Shown: positions 44,497 to 54,479 of the stretch, one piece after another
Position numbering within the stretch: the stretch's first letter is position 1
How the letters are laid out: each line of letters opens with the position of its first letter
Source: Bacteroidales bacterium UBA6267
GTDB taxonomy: Bacteria; Bacteroidota; Bacteroidia; Bacteroidales; UBA1556
NCBI GenBank assembly: GCA_002440745.1
Contig: DJVB01000006.1
Location: 24,633-88,632, forward strand
DNA length: 64,000 nt
Direction of reading: 5' to 3'
Notes under the pieces: generated by a model
The model's input: only the letters and a program-made list of their open reading frames with translations
Database searches by the model: none
What the model was told of the DNA's origin: nothing
Program-made: the position numbers and the translations under genes

Positions 44497-45239
44497 TGAA
44501 GGTCGCAATCATCATACCTGCCCGATTGGCTTCTTCTCGTTTTCCTGAAAAACCGCTTGCATTCATTGGAAAAGAAACAATGATTCAAAGAGTTTATAAT
44601 CAGGCTCTTAAAGTGAAAACTGCTGATTCGGTTTTTGTGGCTACCGATCATCAAAAAATCTATGACCATGTAGTAGGTTTTGGCGGAAATGTCGTTATCA
44701 CCGACCCGCAACTCCCGTCCGGCACCGACCGCGTTTTTGCCGCTGCTCGCTCCCTCAACCAAAACTTCGATTTGATTGTGAATCTTCAAGGGGATGAGCC
44801 TTTTATAAATCCGGAGGTCATTGAAGCTCTCATTGCCGAGTTTCAAAATCCTGAGGTTCAAATTGCAACTATGGCCTCACAAATTACAGATATTGAAGAG
44901 GTTATAAATCCAAATTTGGTAAAAATAGTTTTGTCTGATGACCATTCGGCTCTCTATTTTAGTCGGTCTCCGATTCCTTACCTTCGGGGAGTCAAGCAAG
45001 CGGATTGGTTGAATCATGGCATTTTTTACCAACATATTGGTCTTTATGCTTATCGAATGGATACTTTGGGAAAATTGGTGGGTCTTGAGCAATCTCCTTT
45101 GGAGAAAATGGAATCTCTTGAACAACTACGCTGGCTTCAAGCCGGTTACAAAATTAAAGTATCTTTGACGGATTATAAGTCTTTTGGTATCGATACGCCG
45201 GAAGATTTACAGCAGGCCAAACATTTATTTAATATTTAA
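44496..45239 (+). CDS. kdsB: 3-deoxy-manno-octulosonate cytidylyltransferase
   Basis: KdsB makes CMP-Kdo, the activated sugar for the LPS inner core. The 247-residue enzyme has PARLASSRFPEKPL near the N-terminus, DPQLPSGTDRV, NLQGDEP and YLRGVKQADWLNHGIFYQHIGLYAYR, all typical. Cytoplasmic. It starts on the last base of the kinase stop, and the next gene follows after 3 bp. Confidence 0.95.
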   Translation: MKVAIIIPARLASSRFPEKPLAFIGKETMIQRVYNQALKVKTADSVFVATDHQKIYDHVVGFGGNVVITDPQLPSGTDRVFAAARSLNQNFDLIVNLQGDEPFINPEVIEALIAEFQNPEVQIATMASQITDIEEVINPNLVKIVLSDDHSALYFSRSPIPYLRGVKQADWLNHGIFYQHIGLYAYRMDTLGKLVGLEQSPLEKMESLEQLRWLQAGYKIKVSLTDYKSFGIDTPEDLQQAKHLFNI

Positions 45240-45242
45240 GAC

Positions 45243-46280
45243 ATGTTAGTATCTGATTTTTTCTTTATTTATCTTTCAGAAAAACAAACACTTAGAGTGG
45301 ATGGTTTCGGCATTTTTGAAGCTCAGACTCAAGATGCCTATATTCATCCCATAAACAGCGAAATCAATCCTCCTTACCTCAAAGTCCTTTTTCGATTGGA
45401 TAAAAATATTACAGATGACGGATTTATTGAGTTTGCTGCCGAAAAAATGGGAATGACAAAGGAGTTGTTAGTCAGGCAATTAAAAACTGAGAAGGAATCA
45501 TGGATTACTGCCTTAAGAAAGGCACAACCTGTGGATTTTAAACTGCTTGGCACGCTAAAGCTAAATGCAGGTGGAGTGGTAGTTTTTGTTCAAAATCAGG
45601 ATATTAGTTTGTCGAAAGGGCATTTCGGTCTTGCTCCTTTTACCGTTGAACCCATCGAATCGCTAAGACAGGAGCCTGTTGTGCAAATTAAAAAACAGGA
45701 AGTGAAGAAGTCGAACAAGCGATGGCTTCTGATTAGTTCGGCAGCCGCAGTTTTAGTGGTCGGTTTAGGGCTGACTTATTGGTTTTTTGGGGATCGTATT
45801 TTTAACTCCAAATCACCGAACCAAACCACTGTTGCAGCTTCTGAAGTGGTTGATTCTGTTGTGGTTGAGCCGTCTTCAGATGTGGTGACTATTGCAGATT
45901 CATCCTATCAAACTGCTTTGAATACGGACACTATACCTGAAGATTCTTTGCTTGTTGACGAGCAGGTTGTGCAAGAAAAACCTGTGGAAGAAGTTCAACC
46001 TGTGGAGCCAAAGAAAGTTGAAGTGCAGGATCAAACGGGCGATGGACGTTATTTGGTGGTTGCAGGTTGTTTTAAAGAGCCCGACAAGGCCGATGAATAT
46101 CTTAAGGCGTTGCAAGACAAGGGTTTTGATGCCTCGATAGATGGCAAAACCTCCGGAGGCTTGATTCGTGTGACTCTTGGCAGATGGCCCAACTGGAGCG
46201 AGGCGCAAAAGGTTGCTAAAGAGTTCAATAGCAAACAAAAATCAACATCGTGGATTCAGAAACTGAAAACTAACGAATAG
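45243..46280 (+). CDS. HU-CCDC81 and SPOR domain protein
   Basis: The 345-residue protein has two HU-CCDC81-like units (about 1-125, starting FIYLSEKQTLRVDGFGIFEA), one membrane helix (about 157-178, WLLISSAAAVLVVGLGLTYW), an acidic Val/Glu-rich linker and a C-terminal SPOR domain (about 270-340, YLVVAGCFKEPDKADEYL). The SPOR part should bind denuded septal peptidoglycan in the periplasm, leaving the HU-like part in the cytoplasm. This architecture is characteristic of Bacteroidota. A link between the chromosome and the division site is attractive but inferred. Confidence 0.85.
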   Translation: MLVSDFFFIYLSEKQTLRVDGFGIFEAQTQDAYIHPINSEINPPYLKVLFRLDKNITDDGFIEFAAEKMGMTKELLVRQLKTEKESWITALRKAQPVDFKLLGTLKLNAGGVVVFVQNQDISLSKGHFGLAPFTVEPIESLRQEPVVQIKKQEVKKSNKRWLLISSAAAVLVVGLGLTYWFFGDRIFNSKSPNQTTVAASEVVDSVVVEPSSDVVTIADSSYQTALNTDTIPEDSLLVDEQVVQEKPVEEVQPVEPKKVEVQDQTGDGRYLVVAGCFKEPDKADEYLKALQDKGFDASIDGKTSGGLIRVTLGRWPNWSEAQKVAKEFNSKQKSTSWIQKLKTNE

Positions 46281-46281
46281 C

Positions 46282-46974
46282 ATGGGAAGTAAAGGTAAGT
46301 TAGAAAAATTTGCGGAAAATTTAACTTTTCCAAACCTTTTTCAGCCGAATCAAGCCGATTTAGATAGCGGATTTTCCCTACGTGGTAAATGGCATTCTGA
46401 TTTTTTTAAGAATGAAAACCCCATCGTTTTGGAGTTAGGCTGCGGAAAAGGGGAATATACGGTTGGTTTGGCACGGCGCTATCCCAACAAAAATTTTATC
46501 GGGGTGGACATCAAAGGAGCCCGAATCTGGCGCGGCTGCAAGACTTCAAACGAAGAAGGTTTGACCAATGTGGCTTTTATCCGAACTAAAATCCAACATA
46601 TTGCTCGGTTTTTCGATCGTGAAGAAGTGGCTGAAATATGGGTGACTTTTCCCGACCCACAACCGAAATTTTCCAAACGAAATAAACGATTGACATCTCC
46701 TTCATTTTTAGAACGTTATAAATGTATTTTGCGCAAAGGAGCAATAATACATTTGAAAACGGACAACGAACCACTTTTTGATTACACGCTTGAAATTATT
46801 AAAGAAGGGGAGCATCAGCTTCATATTGCGGTGAAAGACCTATATAATTTCGATGGTTTAGACGAGGTGAAATCCATCAAAACCTATTATGAGGATTTGT
46901 TTTTTAAGCAAGGCTTTAACATTAATTATTTAAACTTTACGCTCAACGAGAATACCTTTGCGAATTGTGAATGA
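46282..46974 (+). CDS. trmB: tRNA (guanine-N7-)-methyltransferase
   Basis: TrmB places m7G46 in tRNA variable loops. The 230-residue enzyme has the SAM loop LELGCGKGEYTVGLA, then DIKGARIWRGCKTS and WVTFPDPQPKFSKRNKRLTSP, the family hallmark. It starts 1 bp after the preceding stop. The next gene overlaps its 3' end. Confidence 0.94.
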   Translation: MGSKGKLEKFAENLTFPNLFQPNQADLDSGFSLRGKWHSDFFKNENPIVLELGCGKGEYTVGLARRYPNKNFIGVDIKGARIWRGCKTSNEEGLTNVAFIRTKIQHIARFFDREEVAEIWVTFPDPQPKFSKRNKRLTSPSFLERYKCILRKGAIIHLKTDNEPLFDYTLEIIKEGEHQLHIAVKDLYNFDGLDEVKSIKTYYEDLFFKQGFNINYLNFTLNENTFANCE

Positions 46975-47302
46975 ACCGGATTTTTTTCAGAGAGTTTATG
47001 CCGTTTGCCGTTTGATACCTTATGGCAGGGTTACGACTTATGGTGCAATTGCCAAGGCTATCGGCGCCGGAAAATCTGCTCGCATGGTAGGTTGGGCAAT
47101 GAATCTCTCTCATGCCGAGAAAGACATTGTGCCCGCACATCGTGTTGTAAATCGTCAGGGGATGCTAACCGGTAAAATGCACTTTAGCACGCCTGTGCTT
47201 ATGGAGCAACTTCTTAGTGCAGAGGGTGTTGAAGTGAAAAAGGATCAAGTGGTTCGGTTTAAAGAATTGTTTTGGGATCCGCAAGAATTGGGAAATATAT
47301 AG
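46958..47302 (+). CDS. Alkyltransferase-like (ATL) protein of the MGMT family
   Basis: The 114-residue protein has the C-terminal DNA-binding domain of O6-alkylguanine transferases (VCRLIPYGRVTTYGAIAKAIG, SARMVGWAMNLS). The active-site PCHR is PAHR here (P59, A60, H61), so it cannot accept an alkyl group. ATL proteins instead bind alkylated bases and hand them to nucleotide excision repair. The start is a TTG at 46958 or a GTG at 46967; both overlap trmB. Confidence 0.88.
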   Translation: MRIVNEPDFFQRVYAVCRLIPYGRVTTYGAIAKAIGAGKSARMVGWAMNLSHAEKDIVPAHRVVNRQGMLTGKMHFSTPVLMEQLLSAEGVEVKKDQVVRFKELFWDPQELGNI

Positions 47303-47315
47303 AAATCAATAAATT

Positions 47316-49187
47316 ATGGCATACGATACTATAGATTCGTTTATCAAGAAATTAGAGGAAGCCAATGAGTTGGTTCGGGTAAAAGCTCCCGTTAATCCTT
47401 TTTTAGAAATGGCTGAAATCAACGACCGGCTAATAAAAAATAATGGGAAAGCGGTGCTTTTCGAAAATACAGGAACCCGTTTTCCGGTGCTAATAAATAT
47501 GATGGGGTCGTTGAAGCGAATTAGCATGGCGCTGAACGTATCTCACCCGGATGATCTTGGTGGTCAAATTCAAGAACTTTTTCGGACCTTAACCTCTCCC
47601 AAAGAGAGTTTTATGGATAAATTAAGACTTTTGCCGAAGCTCAACGAGATAGGTGGTTGGTCGCCTGCCAAGCAAAAGGGTAGAGGAAGATGTCAGGAAG
47701 TGATAATGGATAAGCCCGATTTGAGCCAACTGCCGGTGCTTACCACTTGGCCTTACGATGGCGGCCCGTTCATTACTTTGCCTGTGGTGCACACGGTTTC
47801 GCTTGCAGGTATGCCAAATGCCGGAATGTATCGCATGCAAGTTTTTGATAAGGACAAAACCGGCATGCACTGGCATTTGCATAAAGGGGGCGCCAATATG
47901 TTCCGCGAGTATAAGGAGGCAGGCAAACGAATGCCTGTCACTGTTACCATTGGTGGCGACCCGGCCTATATATACGCTGCAACAGCTCCACTTCCCGAGA
48001 ATATTGACGAATACCTTTTAGCGGGTTTTCTCCGTAAGAAAAAGGTGAAGATGGTCAAATCTTTAACTAATGACATTTATGTGCCTGAAGATGTGGATTT
48101 TGTAATTGAAGGATATGTCGATGCGAATGAAGCTCCTGTCGTTGAAGGACCTTTCGGTGATCATACAGGCTATTATTCTTTGCAGGATTTGTATCCGGTT
48201 TTTCATATAACCAAAATCACCCATCGCCGCAATGCAGTCTATAGTGCTACGGTGGTCGGAATTCCGCCTCAGGAAGACGCTTGGATAGGTTTGGCCACAG
48301 AGCGAATCTTTCTAAATCCAATAAAAATGACAATGATTCCTGAAATTCAGGACATGAATATGCCACCGGAAGGGGTTTTTCATAATATCGTAATCAATTC
48401 AATAAAAAGCAGTTACCCGGGGCAGGCTGTCAAAGTAATGAATTCGTTATGGGGAGCCGGTCAGATGATGTTCAATAAATTTTTGATTGTGGTGGATGAA
48501 AAGGTGAAGGTTTCGGATTATAAGCAGGTTTTGCAAGCTGTGTCCGAAAATGTTCATCCGATTGAAGATGTATTGTCGAACCGTGGGCCGATGGATGTTT
48601 TAGACCATGCTTCACAAAAATTTGCTTTTGGAGGAAAAATGGGTTTTGATGCGACCAAAAATGGCCGTGAGCAGTGGCCAAGTCCAAAAGTTGACTTGGA
48701 TAAGATGCAACATTTGAAGCATGTATTAGCCATAAACACGTCGCTTGTGGAAGAAGGTATTTCGGTTTTAATCGTTAAGATTGAAAAAAACCGAAAGAAT
48801 GCGGCTCGAAAGATTGCACGCAAGATGATGGAAAAGAAGGTGATGAAGCATGTTCGATTTGTAGTGTTTATGGAAGAAGTAGCTGATATTCAGTGTTTGC
48901 CTGATGTGGTTTGGAGGGCGGCCAATAATATTGATCCCATGCGCGACTGTTTCTATGTGGAGGATGCTGAGATGGAATTATATCCGGTACTCTTTATGGA
49001 TGCAACCCGAAAAACTGCGGCTTATGATGCTTTTGATCGCCCGTGGCCAAATATTGTTGCTTCTTCTGAAGAAACCATTCAGTTGGTTGACAGTCGTTGG
49101 GAAGAATATGGTATTGGAGAATTTATCCCCTCGCCATCGCTCAAATACCGTCAACAACTATATGCAGGAGGAGCTGTGGCAGAATAG
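47316..49187 (+). CDS. UbiD family decarboxylase
   Basis: This 623-residue prenylated-FMN decarboxylase has the UbiD signatures HWHLHKGGANMFREY, GGDPAYIYAATAPLP and EGPFGDHTGYYS. The last includes conserved acidic residues of the active site. The length fits the large menaquinone-pathway (MqnP-like) and anaerobic aromatic decarboxylases rather than the roughly 490-residue E. coli UbiD. No UbiX-like flavin prenyltransferase is adjacent. It ends the compact run that starts with the deoxynucleoside kinase. Confidence 0.88.
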   Translation: MAYDTIDSFIKKLEEANELVRVKAPVNPFLEMAEINDRLIKNNGKAVLFENTGTRFPVLINMMGSLKRISMALNVSHPDDLGGQIQELFRTLTSPKESFMDKLRLLPKLNEIGGWSPAKQKGRGRCQEVIMDKPDLSQLPVLTTWPYDGGPFITLPVVHTVSLAGMPNAGMYRMQVFDKDKTGMHWHLHKGGANMFREYKEAGKRMPVTVTIGGDPAYIYAATAPLPENIDEYLLAGFLRKKKVKMVKSLTNDIYVPEDVDFVIEGYVDANEAPVVEGPFGDHTGYYSLQDLYPVFHITKITHRRNAVYSATVVGIPPQEDAWIGLATERIFLNPIKMTMIPEIQDMNMPPEGVFHNIVINSIKSSYPGQAVKVMNSLWGAGQMMFNKFLIVVDEKVKVSDYKQVLQAVSENVHPIEDVLSNRGPMDVLDHASQKFAFGGKMGFDATKNGREQWPSPKVDLDKMQHLKHVLAINTSLVEEGISVLIVKIEKNRKNAARKIARKMMEKKVMKHVRFVVFMEEVADIQCLPDVVWRAANNIDPMRDCFYVEDAEMELYPVLFMDATRKTAAYDAFDRPWPNIVASSEETIQLVDSRWEEYGIGEFIPSPSLKYRQQLYAGGAVAE

Positions 49188-49249
49188 GGGGGATTGCGCA
49201 GCCGGATAGGTCATTTGATTGTGCATTTACAAATAATGGATGAAAATGC

Positions 49250-49293
49250 AAACACCGGTAGATACGCCCCGCGGGGCGTATCTACCGGTGTTT
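49250..49293. repeat. 44-bp perfect palindrome (REP-like)
   Basis: Two exact 22-bp self-complementary halves meet at GCCCCG|CGGGGC. The arms read AAACACCGGTAGATACGC inward. It is far more GC rich than its surroundings and lies 63 bp after the UbiD gene. The GGTAGATACGCCCC unit resembles dispersed REP palindromes, and the hairpin could also end UbiD transcripts. Confidence 0.88.
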
Positions 49294-49468
49294 TTCATGC
49301 ACCAATTCGGTCGATCAAATCCGACAAAACCACCCAAAACCCCAATCATCATTGGCAATGGAAAACAGGCAGTTTGGGTTCGGTTATTAATCAATTCAAA
49401 GGGGATTTTTGCATAATGAATTCGTATTGGATATTTTTTGGCTACTTGAGATTAATTGAATTTTGTAA

Positions 49469-49497
49469 TTGCAAATTAATAAATATAAGTATATTTG
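49469..49497 (+). promoter_or_regulatory. -33/-7 promoter for the SBBP-repeat gene
   Basis: TTG at 49469-49471, an 18-bp spacer and TATATTTG at 49490-49497 fit the Bacteroidota promoter, 25 bp before the ATG. Confidence 0.55.
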
Positions 49498-49522
49498 TAA
49501 AATAATTTAATCACAATCGAAT

Positions 49523-51586
49523 ATGAAGAAAATACTATTTATTTGGTTTCAACTAATTTGGTTTCTATGGAATGTTACTTTACAGGCACAAAACCCCACA
49601 TTGGAATGGGTAAAGCAAATGGGAGGGGCAGGAGATGATGAAGCCAATTTCGTTAACATTGATAAAAATGGAAATATTTATACTGTAGGATGTTTTGCTG
49701 GGACTGTTGATTTTGATCCAAGTTCTAATGTGTATAACTTAACCTCTTTTGGAGGATGGGATATTTATGTTCAAAAATTGGATAGTAGTGGAAATTTTAT
49801 TTGGGCTAAACAAATGGGAGGTGGCGCATCCAATGATTTTGGAACATCAGTAACAACTGATTCATCTGGTAATATTTATATTACAGGATCGTTCAGCGGG
49901 TTCGCAGATTTTGACCCTAGTTCAAGTGTGGCAACTCTGTCTCCTTTAGGATATTCAGATGTATTTATTTTAAAATTAAATTCTTCAGGAGCTTTTGATT
50001 GGGTTAAACGAATAGGTGGTGCTTTAGGTGATGGGGTTAATAGTATCTCAACTGATTTGTTTGGAAATATTTATGTAACAGGATATTTTCAAAGTAATGT
50101 GACCTTTAATTTAGTTTCTGGATTAACTGCTTTAACTTCTAATGGTAGCTACGATATTTATATACTCAAATTGGATTCATTAGGTAATTTTCTTTGGGTT
50201 AAAGGCATGGGAGGGATTTCTTATGATAGAGGTACTTCAATAGTTGTGGATAAGTTTGGACAATCATACACTACCGGATATTTTTCAGATACTGTAGATT
50301 TTAATCCTGGAAGTGGAAGTGAAGTATTAGCATCCCAAGGAGGTACAGATGTGTTTATACTAAAATTAAATGATGCAGGAAATTTGATATGGGTCAAGCA
50401 GATTAGAGGTGCAGGGGGCACAAATGGAATGTCTATAGTGGTTGATGATGATGGAAGTGTTTATTCTACTGGCTCTTTTCAAGATGTTACTGATTTTGAT
50501 CCAAGTGTCAGCAATGCTTATTTATATCCAAACGGATCAGCGGATATTTATATTCTAAAATTAGATAGCATAGGTAACTATAATTGGGTGAAGCAGATGG
50601 GAGGAACAGGAAATGACATTCCAAAATATCTAACCATCGATAAGTTTTCTAATATCTATACAATTGGTGATTTTTCTGAAACAGTAGATTTTGATCCAAG
50701 TAGTGATACCACTTTTTTGACAGCAGTAAATAATAAAGATATTTTTGTTCAGAAACTAAATAAAACTGGTGACTTTAAATGGGCTATTAGTATGGGTAGC
50801 GTACAGGATGATTTTGGCTTCGCTATAGATATTGATTCTGAAGACAAGGTATATGCAGTTGGAGCCTTTCGGGCAATGGTAGATTTTAATCCAAATTCAG
50901 GAACTACTAACCTATTATCTAACGGTGGTACAGATGGCTTCTTGCAAAAGCTTAATCAATGTATTTATAAAACTACAGATATAATTTCAGCGTGCGATTC
51001 TTTTACATGGATAGATAATAAAACATACTATTCCAGTAATAATTCTGCTTTCCAATTCTATAATAGTTCAGATGGTTGCGACTCAATTGTTACTTTGGAC
51101 TTAACAATCTATCAAGTTTCTGATATAACTACATCTATCTATGGGATAACTATTACATCCAATAACACCAATGCTACTTATCAGTGGCTAAATTGTGATA
51201 ATAATTACTCTGAAATTTTAGGCGAAACAGGGCAATCCTTTACCCCAACGATGAATGGTAATTACGCTGTCGAACTAACAGAAAATGGATGTGTTGATAC
51301 TTCTCATTGTGTTCCTGTAAATGGTGTTGGTTTCATCGAAAATGATTTTGAAGGCAAACTTCAGGTTTATCCTAACCCAACAAATGAAGAATTGAGTATT
51401 GAATTGTCATCTGATTATAAACATGTAACTATTTTATTATCAGATATTAATGGTAAACTAATGAAGCAAGAAGAAATTCAAAATAATAATACCATCAAAT
51501 TATTAATTAGTGAACCTAATGGAATCTATTTTTTAACAATAATTAGCCAGAATAAAAAGGCTGTTATTAAGATTGTTAAGGAATAA
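49523..51586 (+). CDS. SBBP-repeat secreted protein with T9SS sorting domain
   Basis: The 687-residue protein has a signal peptide (ending TLQAQ), about nine SBBP/beta-propeller repeats with the pattern GNIYTVGCFAGTVDFDPSS and ILKLDSLGNFLWVKGMGG, a GCDSIVTLDLTI module (about 490-530), an Ig-like ATYQWLNCDNNYSEI module (about 545-600) and a type IX sorting domain (about 610-687) starting KLQVYPNPTNEEL. It should be exported through T9SS to the surface. A close tandem paralogue follows. Confidence 0.85.
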   Translation: MKKILFIWFQLIWFLWNVTLQAQNPTLEWVKQMGGAGDDEANFVNIDKNGNIYTVGCFAGTVDFDPSSNVYNLTSFGGWDIYVQKLDSSGNFIWAKQMGGGASNDFGTSVTTDSSGNIYITGSFSGFADFDPSSSVATLSPLGYSDVFILKLNSSGAFDWVKRIGGALGDGVNSISTDLFGNIYVTGYFQSNVTFNLVSGLTALTSNGSYDIYILKLDSLGNFLWVKGMGGISYDRGTSIVVDKFGQSYTTGYFSDTVDFNPGSGSEVLASQGGTDVFILKLNDAGNLIWVKQIRGAGGTNGMSIVVDDDGSVYSTGSFQDVTDFDPSVSNAYLYPNGSADIYILKLDSIGNYNWVKQMGGTGNDIPKYLTIDKFSNIYTIGDFSETVDFDPSSDTTFLTAVNNKDIFVQKLNKTGDFKWAISMGSVQDDFGFAIDIDSEDKVYAVGAFRAMVDFNPNSGTTNLLSNGGTDGFLQKLNQCIYKTTDIISACDSFTWIDNKTYYSSNNSAFQFYNSSDGCDSIVTLDLTIYQVSDITTSIYGITITSNNTNATYQWLNCDNNYSEILGETGQSFTPTMNGNYAVELTENGCVDTSHCVPVNGVGFIENDFEGKLQVYPNPTNEELSIELSSDYKHVTILLSDINGKLMKQEEIQNNNTIKLLISEPNGIYFLTIISQNKKAVIKIVKE

Positions 51587-51734
51587 ATTCTATGAAAATC
51601 TTCTTTTGTTTGTATCTATGAAATGAGCATGATTAAAAAATTATTAAACCATCACATTATTGATTTTTAAATTATGCGATTCATCCCGATAGCCGTGTGG
51701 GAGACCAAAGTGTTAAACAATTAAAAATTATTAG

Positions 51735-53794
51735 ATGAAAAAAATTGTTCTTTTAATTAAAATCTTGTTATTCGCAATTGGAATAAATCTGCAATCTCAA
51801 CAACATGTATTTGATTGGGCAAGAAATATGGGGGGTAATTCAGGAGATTATAGTTCATCAATTGTTGTTGATAAATTTGGAAATATTTATACCACTGGTT
51901 ATTTCTTTGGTACGGCTGATTTTAATCCGGGGCCAGGGATCAACAATCTTGTCTCTAATGGAGCTTCGGACATTTTTATTCAAAAACTGGATGCAGCTGG
52001 TAATTTTCTTTGGGCTAAAAGTTTAGGAGGAAATTCCTACGACTACGGGAATTCAGTTGCTGTTGATAACTCAGGGAATGTATATTTAACTGGTGTTTTT
52101 CAGAATACAGTTGATTTTGATCCAGGGTTTGGAACTGTAAATAGAACTTCAAATGGAGTAGGAGATATTTTTGTATTAAAGTTTGATAATTCTGGAAATT
52201 ATGTGTGGTCAAAGCAATTTGGAGGAGTCTTAGACGATCGGGGTAAAATGATAAAAATAGATTCGTCAAACAATATTTATACAACAGGTTTTTTTCAGGA
52301 CGTTGTGGATTTTGATCCTGGAACTGGCATACAAAATTTAAGTTCCGCAGGAGATATTGATATATTTATCCAAAAGTTGGATTCATCTGGTAATCTTGTT
52401 TGGACTAAAAGAATGGGGAGCAGCCAACAAGACTATGGTCAAGCGATTAGTCTTGATAATAGCGGGTATATTTACACAACCGGTTTATTTCGTGGAACAG
52501 TTGATTTCGATCCCGGTATTGGAATTTCATACCTTTATTCATTAACAACATTCGGTACCTATATTCAAAAATTAGATTTTTCTGGAAATTTGATATGGGC
52601 GAAACAAATTAGTGGTGCCTCATGGGTTCAGTCAGAGTCAATATTTGTTGATGCCTTTGGGGAGGTATATACCACCGGATATTTTATCGGAACTATTGAT
52701 TTTGATCCGGGTAACGGAGTTTCAAATTTCACTTCAAACGGAGGAAGAGATATTTTTATTCTCAAGCTAAACTCTGCTGGTAATATTGTTTGGATGAAGC
52801 AAATAGGAGGTGTTATGGAAGACGTGGGGTATCTATCATTGTAGATTCTTTGAAAAATGTTTATACTACTGGAAGATATTGGGGAACAGTCGATTTTGAC
52901 CCCGGAATTTCGGTGCATAATTTATCCTCTGTTGATCATTTTGATGTGTTCATTTTGAAAATAGATTCTTTAGGAAATTTTAATTGGGTTAATTCTCATG
53001 GTTCAATTTCCGATGATCAAGGAATTTGTATTGATATGGATTTGTTTGGAAATATTTACAGTACGGGTAATTTTCAAGGAATAATTGATTTTAATCCTGG
53101 AATTGGAACGGCAAATCTTGTTTCAAGTGGAGCTTCTGATATTTTTATTCAAAAGCTTTATCAATGCGCCACTTTATCGTCTATTGATAGTATTACTGTT
53201 TGTGAATCATATACTTGGATTGACGGTATTACTTATTATTCGAATAATAATACAGCAACTCACTTGCTTCAAAGTTCAAAAGGTTGTGATTCGCTTGTCC
53301 ATTTAAATTTGACCATTAAAAAGGTGCAAGATTTAACCACTAGCGTTGTTGGAACAACAATTTCTTCTAATAACAGCAATGCTACTTATCAGTGGCTAAA
53401 TTGTGATAATAATTACTCTGAAATTGTAGGCGAAACAGGGCAATCATTTACCCCATCGCTGAATGGCAATTACGCTGTTGAACTAACAGAAAATGGGTGT
53501 GTTGATACTTCTTTTTGTGTTCCTATTAATAGTGTTGGTATTTTCCAAAATGACTTTGGTGAGAATTTAAAAATATTTCCAAATCCAACAAATGGAGAGC
53601 TTCTAATTGATTTTGGTGTAACTAATGAAAATATTACAATATTAGTTCTGGATGTTAATGGTAAACTTATCCATTCAAAATCTTACCGGCAAAAAAAACA
53701 AGTTGGTATTACGATAGAAGAGTCCCCTGGTGTTTATTTTTTGACCATTTTTGCTAATGAGAACGAAGCTAAAGTAAAATTGATTATTGAGTAA
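51735..53794 (+). pseudogene. Frameshifted tandem paralogue: SBBP-repeat T9SS protein
   Basis: Two overlapping frames (51735-52844 and from about 52830 to 53794) together match the whole 687-residue neighbour: signal peptide, SBBP repeats, GCDS and WLNCDNNYSE modules, and a sorting domain starting NLKIFPNPTNGEL. The first frame runs to KQIGGVMEDVG and stops; the other picks up as VSIIVDSLKNVYTTG. The break falls at a GTGGGG run near 52829. One base fewer or more would restore about 686 residues. It could be a real mutation, a slippage site or a sequencing error. Confidence 0.85.
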
Positions 53795-53820
53795 ATAGTT
53801 TAAATATTAGTGTTTTTTTT

Positions 53821-54459
53821 ATGCAGTTTTGTAAAGAATCTCCTATCCCTACCATATTTATTTGTTTTAGTAATTGCAGTTGTCAAGAGAAGATAGGGCT
53901 CATCGACTGGACGGTAAGTGGCAAGGTTAAGCGCATAAACTCTGTGGTTTCAGCAGGGGGCATCTACGAACGTCACGAGATTGAGTTTGAGTATGATGCT
54001 ATGGGCAACCGCATCAAGAAAACCGTTTACCACACTATGGGCACCGATGGCACAAACCCTACTCAGGATGTAACCTACTACTCCGTTGATGCCACCGGAA
54101 ACGTTATGGCAACCTATAACCTAATCATGACCTCTTCAAATCCGGCTATTTACGATTTGGAGTTAAACGAACTGCCGATTTATGGCAGCAGTAGATTGGG
54201 GATGAAGGTATTAACGAATTTTAAGGTAGCAACAAATAATAGCTCATCAAATCCCGACCCTATTTTGCATAAGCGCATCTTAGGGAAAAAATGGTACGAA
54301 CTCTCGAATCATCTCGGCAATGTGCTTACCGTTATCACCGACCGAAAACGGGTGGTGGAAGACGGGCAGGGAGCTTTCTCTCACTATATTAGTGATGTGG
54401 TGCACTCGGGCGATTACTACCTTGTAACAGCCCAAAAAAGATGGGTTAATTTTTTTTGA
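53821..54459 (+). pseudogene. RHS/YD-repeat protein fragment
   Basis: The reading frame carries an RHS core segment truncated at both ends: LIDWTVSGKVKRI, EFEYDAMGNRIKKTVYH, YYSVDATGNVMATY, and ELSNHLGNVLTVITDRK leading to SGDYY. In intact proteins the next residues are usually YPFGM; here the frame diverts into LVTAQKRW and stops just before the IS200-type element. The N-terminal 25 residues do not look like RHS. It is a remnant of a large secreted or toxin-type gene, and its GC content is higher than that of the neighbouring DNA. Confidence 0.75.
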
Positions 54460-54479
54460 TGTACTGAACTTTTTTGTAA

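Larger units (their letters stand above)
49188..49522. other. Intergenic region with long palindrome
   Basis: This 335-bp gap holds the 44-bp palindrome (49250-49293) and the promoter of the next gene. An open frame runs through the palindrome but has no family resemblance, and I do not call it. Confidence 0.6.

Noticed and set aside
49194..49505. 103-codon frame after the UbiD gene
   Set aside because: It runs through a 44-bp palindrome and a promoter and has no recognisable protein character.
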